From positions 1-7,349 of the forward strand of contig JBLIOL010000282.1 in assembly GCA_047639615.1 (NCBI GenBank): DNA of 7,349 nucleotides, in the 5' to 3' direction. Under the pieces are notes generated by a model, which had not been told where the DNA came from, did not search any database, and saw only the letters and a list, made by a program, of their open reading frames with translations. The position numbers and the translations under genes were made by a program. The stretch is from CAYWNK01 sp047639615 (GTDB taxonomy: Bacteria > Planctomycetota > UBA1135 > GCA-002686595). This document shows, piece by piece, positions 1 through 5,396 of the stretch. Each line of letters opens with the position of its first letter. Position 1 is the first letter of the stretch.

Positions 1-1
1 C

Positions 2-76
2 GTTGTGCGCCTGCTGGGGAAAGCTGACGAGGGTCCGCCCCCGCCCGAGACGCACCCCGAACCGGCCTTGCGCTAG
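2..76 (+). CDS. C-terminal end of an unidentified protein (5' end outside window)
   Basis: From base 2 one plus-strand frame reads 24 codons to a TAG at 74-76. The last residues are hydrophobic and basic (VVRLLGK), followed by a proline- and glutamate-rich tail (DEGPPPPETHPEPALR). Most third positions are G or C, as in the confirmed genes nearby. One of the other two plus frames stops almost at once, at 25-27, and the third runs into the larC antisense. The end lies 20 bases from the convergent larC stop, a normal spacing between two genes ending head to head. Too little is visible to name a family. A short proline-rich tail is typical of a poorly conserved C terminus. It could still be a chance open frame, since GC-rich DNA has few stops. 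Confidence 0.45.
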   Translation, partial: VVRLLGKADEGPPPPETHPEPALR

Positions 77-96
77 CTCGGAAATTCTCGCTCGAA

Positions 97-1323
97 CTAC
101 TGCGCGTCGAGCTGGGCCAAGGCCGCTCGCACGCAGTGCTCGCGGGTCTCGCGCAGGGTCCAGCCACGGGCTTCCGCGAGCGCTGCCACGTCGTCGTGCT
201 CCGGCGAAACATCGCGCGCGCCGAAGGGCGAGCGATCCGCGTAATCCGGACGCTCGCGCAGCTTGACGCGCACCGTGAGTCCGTCGAGTTCGAGCTTGAG
301 CTCGCGCCGGCCGCACTCCGTGCGCTGCACCTGAGACCAACGCACGCCGAGGGTCGTGGTCCACTCGAAGAGCAGGCGCTCCATACGTTCGCGGTCCGCG
401 CCGCGCGCGAGTAAGGAGATCAAGGTGCCCGGTCGATCTTTCTTCATGAGCAGCGGCGCGCTCCAAACCTCCAGGGCGCCCGCCGCGCGCAGTTGCTGCA
501 CGGCGTGGCCGATCTCCTCGGCGGTCATGTCGTCCAAGTTCACGTCCAAGCGCCAGGTCAAACCGGCGGCCTGATCGCTGGAGCCCGCCAAACCCTCGCC
601 CAGACGCACGCGCGCGAAGTTGGGCGGGCCTTGCTTGGGATCGCGCGTGCCGGCGCCGTAGCCCGTAGCCGCTGTGCGGAAGGCGCCCATGGGTTCGAAC
701 TCATCGACCCAGCTAGCCAGGATCGTCGCGCCCGTGGGCGTCAGGCGTTCGCCCTCGCCGCCCTCGCGCGCGGGCAGGCCGCGCATGAGTTGTTCCGTGG
801 CCGGCGCGGGTACGGGCATGATGCCGTGGGCGCACTTGACCGTGCCGGATCCGAGCAGCGGTGCGCTGGCCACGATGCGCGTGATACCCAAGCGTTCGAT
901 CGCCATAGCCGCACCGCACACATCGATGAGCGTGTCGACCGCGCCCACCTCGTGGAAGTGCACCGACTCCGGCGCGCAACCGTGCACGCGCCCCTCGGCT
1001 TCGGCCAAACGCCAGAGCGCAGCCAGGGTGCGCTTGCGTGCGCCTTCGCCCAGACAGGCGGCGCGCTCCACCAGCTTCTCTAGGTCCGAGTAGTGGCGGT
1101 GCGGCGCGTGATGACTCTCGGGCGTGTGCACGGAGAGGTGGCCGGCTTGCACACCGCCGCGCACCACCTGGCTGAACTCTAGCTGGGCCTCACCGGGAAC
1201 GAGTTCCTCGGCCAAGCCGCGCAGGTCCGCGAGCGCGAAACGCTCATGCTCCAGGTCCAACAACGCGGCCAACAACATGTCGCCCGCGAGCCCGCCGAGG
1301 GGCTCGATCAAGAGTGTGCTCAT
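97..1323 (-). CDS. larC: LarC, nickel insertion protein for the nickel-pincer nucleotide cofactor (DUF111 family)
   Basis: The family inserts nickel into pyridinium-3,5-bisthiocarboxylic acid mononucleotide, using CTP, which is the last step in making the cofactor of lactate racemase and related LarA-type enzymes. It acts in the cytoplasm. The 408-residue product has the family hallmarks: a GDMLLAALLDL start region, HFHEVGAVD near residue 122, a central GSGTVKCAHG...PVPAPAT segment, LTPTGATIL, a GYGAGTRDP stretch, NLDDMTAEEIG around residues 262-271, and MKKDRPG at 293-299. The length is that of a full LarC. It is one uninterrupted frame, unlike Lactobacillus plantarum, where LarC1 and LarC2 are joined by programmed frameshifting. 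The ATG at 1323 was chosen because it puts the conserved GDMLLA region at the usual distance. An in-frame ATG nine bases upstream (1332) is the alternative. Neither has a good ribosome binding site. The start lies 29 bases after the comF stop, so it is probably cotranscribed. No larA, larB or larE is in the window. Confidence 0.93.
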   Translation of the reverse strand: MSTLLIEPLGGLAGDMLLAALLDLEHERFALADLRGLAEELVPGEAQLEFSQVVRGGVQAGHLSVHTPESHHAPHRHYSDLEKLVERAACLGEGARKRTLAALWRLAEAEGRVHGCAPESVHFHEVGAVDTLIDVCGAAMAIERLGITRIVASAPLLGSGTVKCAHGIMPVPAPATEQLMRGLPAREGGEGERLTPTGATILASWVDEFEPMGAFRTAATGYGAGTRDPKQGPPNFARVRLGEGLAGSSDQAAGLTWRLDVNLDDMTAEEIGHAVQQLRAAGALEVWSAPLLMKKDRPGTLISLLARGADRERMERLLFEWTTTLGVRWSQVQRTECGRRELKLELDGLTVRVKLRERPDYADRSPFGARDVSPEHDDVAALAEARGWTLRETREHCVRAALAQLDAQ

Positions 1324-1352
1324 CGCCCCCATCTTGACGCGCGCGGGCCGAC

Positions 1353-2099
1353 TCAGCCAGCTTCGCGAGCAACCGCTATGACCGCCAAGCCCACGGGCCC
1401 CAATCCGGCGCGCCTCAGGGCGCGCGCAGCAGCCTGGGCGGTGGCGCCGCTTGTGGAGACATCGTCCACCAGCCAAACCGGCCGGCCCGCGAGCCGCCGC
1501 GCGCGGCGCGGCACAGCGCGGAAGGCGTCGGCTACGTTGGCCCGGCGCTGGGGACTGCCCAGGGCACCCTGGGGCGGGGTGGGACGCACGCGCTCCAGCA
1601 AGGAATGCACGGGCCAGTGACAAGTGCTGCCTGCGCCCTGGGCCAAGCCATCGGCTTGGTTGTAGCCGCGCTCGAGGAGGCGCCAAGGATGCAGGGGCAC
1701 GGGCACGAGCACAGGCGTTTGCTGGCCTAGGGGCGGCGCTTGGGCGAGGGCCTGGCCCAGGAGCGCACCGAGTATGGGAGCTAGATCCGAGCGTCCCCCG
1801 TGCTTGAGCGCCAGCAACCACTCGCGCGCGCCTGCGTCCGCGCGGTAGTCGGCCAGGGCCAGGACCCGCGCCAGACCTAGGGGGCGCCGCTTGCACGGGG
1901 CGCAGGTACGCCCATGGGGCAGCATGGGCGGCAAGGCTGCGCAGCACTTGCCGCAGCGCGGGCCCGGAAGCCCGGCGGGCAGGGCGTGCTGGGCGCAGGC
2001 TAGGCCGGCCGCGTCCTCGGGCTCGGCCGCACACAGACGGCAACCCGCGGGGTACAGGAACTCCAACAACTCATCCAGGGCGCGCCGCAAGCATTGCAT
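1353..2099 (-). CDS. comF: ComF family protein (zinc-ribbon plus phosphoribosyltransferase domain)
   Basis: The 248-residue product has the usual ComF layout. A cysteine-rich N terminus carries CxxC pairs at about 20/23, 49/52 and 66/69, probably a zinc-binding ribbon. A type I phosphoribosyltransferase domain follows, with the conserved VPVPLH and ERGYNQA segments, an R-x-x-N-V-x-x-AF stretch and the PRPP-binding loop VWLVDDVSTSGAT at 208-220. In naturally competent bacteria ComF proteins act at the cytoplasmic side of DNA uptake and have been linked to PriA helicase. In many others (GntX-like proteins) the role is unsettled, and no substrate can be read from the sequence. The ATG at 2099 puts the first CxxC at the usual distance from the N terminus. 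The codon before it is GGG, but there is no well-spaced Shine-Dalgarno. The gene sits between the membrane-protein gene (45-base gap) and larC, all leftward, which suggests an operon. Confidence 0.92.
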   Translation of the reverse strand: MQCLRRALDELLEFLYPAGCRLCAAEPEDAAGLACAQHALPAGLPGPRCGKCCAALPPMLPHGRTCAPCKRRPLGLARVLALADYRADAGAREWLLALKHGGRSDLAPILGALLGQALAQAPPLGQQTPVLVPVPLHPWRLLERGYNQADGLAQGAGSTCHWPVHSLLERVRPTPPQGALGSPQRRANVADAFRAVPRRARRLAGRPVWLVDDVSTSGATAQAAARALRRAGLGPVGLAVIAVAREAG

Positions 2100-2144
2100 C
2101 CCCTAGGCAACCCACTCTGGGCTGCGGCGGTTGCAGGCCTTGCC

Positions 2145-2789
2145 CTAAAACTCGAACTCGCCGCCCTCGTTTTCCTCGAGGGTGCTGTCCGTGCCGTCGC
2201 GCGGATCCAGGCGCATGGAGCGCAAGGGAGGCAGTGTCTCATCGGTACGGGGCAGTCCAGCCTGGCGGCGCAGGCGCGCCACGTAGGTCTCGACCGTGTC
2301 GTCCTCGAGGGAGTCTACGCCGAAGAGCTCGCCGATCTCGCGCGCCACGCTGCCCTCGTGCTCGAGGCTGATGGGATTGGCCTGGAAGTACTCGCGCACG
2401 TAGCGGCGGAAGGCCACCAGGGACCACCACCATGCGGAGAAGAGCGCCACTACAGCCAGCACAACGATCAGCCCAACCCAGGCCATATTGAGGGGTGCGG
2501 CACCGGCCGGGGCCGGTTGGGAGTGGCCGACGAGCTGCATGCCGAAGCCCAGCAGCAGGAAGCCGAATCCCAGGGTGGTCTGCACGCGGTTGTAGACGTA
2601 CTCGCGCACGGACTGCAGGCGTCCGGAGCTGCGACCGAAGTAGCGCGCCACAAGTCGGCGCGGGTGCTCGAGCAGGGTTGCATTCGCGATCAGGAAGGCG
2701 CCAACCATGGCGGCAACCAGACCGAGGCTGGTCCAGTCCGGATCGGAGAAGACCCCCGGGCCGGGGGAGGTGAGTGCAAAGCTGAGCAT
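2145..2789 (-). CDS. Three-helix membrane protein of unknown function
   Basis: I do not recognise this gene. From the ATG at 2789 it encodes 214 residues with three likely membrane segments, at about 21-40, 71-88 and 102-122. The first loop is strongly basic (HPRRLVARYFGR, then RLQSVREYVYNRVQ), and a proline-alanine linker separates helices 2 and 3. After helix 3 comes a soluble C-terminal region of about 90 residues that begins basic (RRYVREYFQANP) and ends very acidic (last residues ENEGGEFEF). The frame stays open upstream to 3098, but codons there are poor in third-position G/C and the peptide looks unnatural, so the start was placed just before the first hydrophobic segment. No Shine-Dalgarno precedes it. 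It is the first gene of the leftward group with comF and larC, and it diverges from another small membrane protein. The basic first loop suggests that this loop is cytoplasmic. Confidence 0.8.
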   Translation of the reverse strand: MLSFALTSPGPGVFSDPDWTSLGLVAAMVGAFLIANATLLEHPRRLVARYFGRSSGRLQSVREYVYNRVQTTLGFGFLLLGFGMQLVGHSQPAPAGAAPLNMAWVGLIVVLAVVALFSAWWWSLVAFRRYVREYFQANPISLEHEGSVAREIGELFGVDSLEDDTVETYVARLRRQAGLPRTDETLPPLRSMRLDPRDGTDSTLEENEGGEFEF

Positions 2790-3017
2790 GGAGGTGAAAG
2801 TAGGTCCGGGCTTTGGGCGAAACAATGCCGCCCTGACCGAAGGCTCTTCAGCCGGCCCAGAATCTACTGCTAGAGCTGCCCGCATGGGTTTCGCAGGCGC
2901 AAAAAGAGGTCCCAGGGCCCGCCTGGGCGCTGAAGAGGTCTCAAGGCGGGTAGGTAAATGCAAATCTGGCGGTTCCATGACTGGGAGCGGCGCGGAGCAA
3001 GTGCCACACTTCCGGCC
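2790..3017. promoter_or_regulatory. Divergent intergenic region with short repeats and a hairpin
   Basis: These 228 bases separate the leftward membrane-protein/comF/larC group from the rightward membrane-protein/sulfatase-fold pair, so promoters for both should lie here. The region is less GC-rich than the genes, and its open frames have poor codon use. I found no convincing -35/-10 pair on either strand. It does hold a perfect hairpin (2911-2927), two copies of AAGAGGTC (2904-2911 and 2933-2940) around it, and an inverted pair CTCTTCAGC/GCTGAAGAG (2844-2852 and 2929-2937). These could bind a regulator, but that is inference. Its right end may be coding if the plus-strand gene starts at the ATG at 2958. 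Confidence 0.5.
2904..2940 (+). repeat. Direct repeat AAGAGGTC (x2) flanking a 6-bp hairpin
   Basis: AAGAGGTC occurs at 2904-2911 and 2933-2940, and each copy is followed by a pyrimidine and CA. The copies start 29 bases apart. Between and partly overlapping them is CCCAGG-GCCCG-CCTGGG (2911-2927), a perfect 6-bp stem with a 5-base loop. There is no T-run after the stem, so it is not a standard intrinsic terminator. The position between divergent genes fits an operator or an untranslated-leader structure. Repeats this short also arise by chance. Confidence 0.4.
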
Positions 3018-3419
3018 GTGACGTCCCCCCAAGAGGAAACCACCAGCGCCGAACAGGGCACGCCTCCCCCGCCCGGCGGCCGCGTACCCATCGAGCAATT
3101 GGTGGACCTAGAAGCGCTGGCTTTGCCCGGTCGCCAGGCCACGCCCGCGCGCATCCGCGCCGCCCTGCCCGCCGGTTGGATTCTTGATGCGGACGCTCGC
3201 ACGGCCCACCGCGACCTGCGCGTGCTGGCCCGCGATGGCTGGGTGCTGGTGCTCGGACTGGTGTGCTTCGGCGCCGCGGGCCTGGGGCTCTTCTACAGCA
3301 CCTTCCCCACGGGCTGGCGCGGCATCGGGCGCTTCGTGATCCTGATCGTGGTGGTGATCGGCATGGGCGGTATCGTGGGTCCGATGATCACGCGCGCCCT
3401 CATGCGCAAACCGAAATGA
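3018..3419 (+). CDS. Small two-helix membrane protein of unknown function
   Basis: I do not recognise this gene. From a GTG at 3018 it encodes 133 residues. Residues 1-22 are polar and proline-rich. A soluble, probably helical stretch follows (VPIEQLVDLEALALPGRQ to about residue 72, with many Arg, Asp and Ala). Two membrane segments lie at about 74-93 and 103-125, joined by a short loop (FPTGWRG), and the end is short and basic (RALMRKPK). The hairpin-like pair with a basic C-terminal end suggests both termini are cytoplasmic. The start is uncertain. An in-frame ATG at 2958 would add 20 residues and has a weak AGG upstream, but the added codons are AT-richer at third positions, so the GTG is preferred. 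The stop overlaps the next gene's ATG (ATGA at 3416-3419), so the two are probably translated together. Confidence 0.75.
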   Translation: MTSPQEETTSAEQGTPPPPGGRVPIEQLVDLEALALPGRQATPARIRAALPAGWILDADARTAHRDLRVLARDGWVLVLGLVCFGAAGLGLFYSTFPTGWRGIGRFVILIVVVIGMGGIVGPMITRALMRKPK

Positions 3420-5386
3420 AGTGCTACGCGAGACTGCTACTAGCTGGACTCCTAGCCGCTGCCCTCGGCAGCTGCGGTGATGACATGCCCCAGGTTCAGG
3501 TGCTGCGCACGGAGCGCGAGCTCAACACCCTGGGTACTTGGCAGGTGCTGGGTTCACCGATCGAGCATGCGCCGTCGGTAGCGGTGATCACGCCTAGCCT
3601 GGATCACTTAGGCGACTCGGCTGACCAACTCGCCTTGGTCTTGCCCACGCCCACCTACCTGGCCATGGACTTGGATTCCGGCGCGCAGGAGCTGCTGCTA
3701 CAGGGATCGGTAGGCGTGCACTTCAGCACCGCCAAGGCGCTCGCCCTGGCCAAGGCCAAACAACCCGCGCGCGTGCAATTCGAAGTGCTCTTTGACGGGG
3801 AGCTGCGTTGGAGCCAAGAGGTCCTGGTGCATCCCGAGATGCCGCGCGACGCCGGCGGCGCCGTGCGTTCGAAGAACCTCTGGGCACGCTTGCCCGCCGC
3901 GGGCCTCGAACTTGACGGCGCCACACGCTTGGAATTGCGCACGAGCCTGCTAGCCGGCGCAGAGCACCTGGCGGGGAAACCCGCCCGTGCCGCCTTCGCC
4001 GACCTGCGCCTGATGCGCAGCACTCCACGCACGCGCAGCCTGGCCTCGGCCCAGAAACCCAACCTGGTGATGGTGGTCATGGACACCCAGCGCGCGGATC
4101 GCACGGTGCCCTACGGCTACGGCCGCCCCACCACGCCCAACCTCGAGCGCCTAGCGCAGCGTGGCTTGCTCTACGAAGACGCCACCAGCCCTTCCTCCTG
4201 GACCTGGCCCGCCGCCGCATCCTTGATGACCGGCCTGGCCCCTGCAGCACACGGCGTGCTCGATCACCGCACGGGCTTCCTCCCCGGCGAATTGGAAACC
4301 CTAGCCGAAGCTCTGCAGGACCGCGGTTTCGCCACGGGCGGCTTCTCCGGTAACCCGATCGTCAGCGCTCAGCGCAACTTCGACCAAGGCTTCGAGCACT
4401 TCGAGTCCTCGCTCGAATCGGTCAAGGGCGACCAGGTCGTGCCGCGCGCCTTGGAGTGGCTGAACCAAGCGCGCCAGCACCGCTTCTTCCTCTACGTACA
4501 CCTGCAAGATCCGCACCTGCCGCACGCGCCGCGCCCGCGCGACCTGCGCCAGTTCACGGGTTCGGAGCAACTGCAGCAAGATCCCAACCTGCTCCAACAG
4601 CGCTCCCTCGACCTACTCAAGGGTGCGCGCCCGGGCCCCGGTGGACTGCCCGACGGACGGCCCTTCCTCAGCGCGCAAGAGCTCAAACTCTCGAGCGCGC
4701 TCTACGACGCTTGCGTGCACCAGGGCGATCATTGGCTCGGCGTCCTGCTCGATCAACTGGACGCCTGGAGACTCACCGAGAACACGATCGTGGCCTACAC
4801 CGCAGACCACGGCGAGGAGTTCCTCGAGCACCAGAACCTGCTGCACGGCCACGAGCTCTGGCGCGAGCTGGTGCACGTGCCTCTGATCCTCGCGGGTCCG
4901 GGTCTGCCCACGGGCGAACGCATGCCTATGCCGGTCAGCACCTCGACTTTGCCCGCGGGTCTGGCGCAACTGCTCGACGTGCCCTTCGGCGGTGGCAAGT
5001 TGCCCAGCTTGCTCGAGGCCAAGAGCGAACCGGTGCTCTTCGAGACCTCCAAGGGTTATTGGAAGGGCAGTAACGAGACCCTAATCCTGGGCCTACGCGA
5101 AGGCGAGTGGGTGCTGCATTGGGCGCCTGCGGGTCGCCCCTGGGGCACGCCCCCCGCAGCTGCTCCCAAGGGCGGCGAGATGCGGCTCTACAACTTGGCC
5201 ACGGACCCCGGCGAGACCAAGGACTTGGCCGCCGCCCAGCCCGAGCGCGCCGAAGCCATGCGCCAGCGCTTGCTCAGCGCGCGAGCCGAGGCGGAAGCGG
5301 CTGCGCCAACCCGTAAGGACCGCGCCGGCGCCGGGACCCACGCCCTGCTGCAAGCCATCGGCTACGCGGGCGAGGACGACGAGTAG
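3416..5386 (+). CDS. Lipoprotein with sulfatase/alkaline-phosphatase-fold domain, threonine at nucleophile position
   Basis: The 656-residue product begins with a lipoprotein signal (MKCYARLL, hydrophobic core, then LGSC with Cys20), so it should be membrane-anchored outside the cytoplasm. Residues 24 to about 205 form an unrecognised, probably beta-rich region. From about 213 the sulfatase-family fold (PF00884) is clear: DTQRAD with D223, YGYGRPTTPNLERLAQRG, SSWTWPAAASLMTGLAPAAHG, TADHGEE with D464 and H465, LHGHELWRELVHVPLIL with H477, and a typical LYNLATDPGETKDLA near the end. Aligned by hand with the sulfatase signature C/S-x-P-x-R-x-x-L-x-T-G, the nucleophile position is T263 and the arginine position is alanine. 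Formylglycine cannot form there, so true sulfatase activity is doubtful. A phosphatase or phospho-group transferase role is possible, and the substrate is unknown. The ATG was chosen because it starts the signal peptide. The frame upstream (to 3263) is antisense-free read-through of the previous gene in another frame. Confidence 0.9.
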   Translation: MKCYARLLLAGLLAAALGSCGDDMPQVQVLRTERELNTLGTWQVLGSPIEHAPSVAVITPSLDHLGDSADQLALVLPTPTYLAMDLDSGAQELLLQGSVGVHFSTAKALALAKAKQPARVQFEVLFDGELRWSQEVLVHPEMPRDAGGAVRSKNLWARLPAAGLELDGATRLELRTSLLAGAEHLAGKPARAAFADLRLMRSTPRTRSLASAQKPNLVMVVMDTQRADRTVPYGYGRPTTPNLERLAQRGLLYEDATSPSSWTWPAAASLMTGLAPAAHGVLDHRTGFLPGELETLAEALQDRGFATGGFSGNPIVSAQRNFDQGFEHFESSLESVKGDQVVPRALEWLNQARQHRFFLYVHLQDPHLPHAPRPRDLRQFTGSEQLQQDPNLLQQRSLDLLKGARPGPGGLPDGRPFLSAQELKLSSALYDACVHQGDHWLGVLLDQLDAWRLTENTIVAYTADHGEEFLEHQNLLHGHELWRELVHVPLILAGPGLPTGERMPMPVSTSTLPAGLAQLLDVPFGGGKLPSLLEAKSEPVLFETSKGYWKGSNETLILGLREGEWVLHWAPAGRPWGTPPAAAPKGGEMRLYNLATDPGETKDLAAAQPERAEAMRQRLLSARAEAEAAAPTRKDRAGAGTHALLQAIGYAGEDDE

Positions 5387-5396
5387 TCGCTACTCG
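5380..5396. repeat. 7-bp inverted repeat spanning two convergent stop codons
   Basis: CGAGTAG-TCG-CTACTCG is a perfect 7-bp stem with a 3-base loop. The left arm ends with the TAG of the sulfatase-fold gene (5384-5386) and the right arm begins with the reverse complement of the TAG of the glycosyltransferase-like gene (5390-5392). Both genes end in a glutamate codon plus stop (GAGTAG), which gives most of the symmetry. There is no T-run on either side. It could help end transcription from both directions in a gap with no other space, or it may simply follow from the matching last codons. Confidence 0.5.

Noticed and set aside
1..55. Possible minus-strand gene beginning at a GTG near 56 and running off the left edge
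   Set aside because: The frame is open but short, has no ribosome binding site, and would overlap the better-looking plus-strand C-terminal reading of the same bases.
493..1083. 196-codon plus-strand open frame opposite larC
   Set aside because: Arg/Ala/His-rich antisense shadow. The opposite strand encodes an unmistakable LarC.
1333..2043. Open extension of the larC frame to 648 codons
   Set aside because: The extra 240 residues are rich in Arg, Ala and Pro, overlap comF in another frame on the same strand, and match nothing in LarC. The comF frame carries clear motifs, so the extension is a low-stop artefact of GC-rich DNA.
2094..2873. 259-codon plus-strand open frame opposite the membrane-protein gene
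   Set aside because: His/Gly/Glu-rich with no motif. The opposite strand has three coherent membrane helices and better codon use.
2790..3098. N-terminal extension of the three-helix membrane protein
   Set aside because: Third codon positions there are often A or T, the peptide looks random, and the extension would overlap the start of the divergent plus-strand gene.
3263..3415. N-terminal extension of the sulfatase-fold protein upstream of the lipoprotein signal
   Set aside because: It overlaps the upstream gene in another frame, is His/Arg-rich, and would bury a good lipoprotein signal peptide inside the protein.
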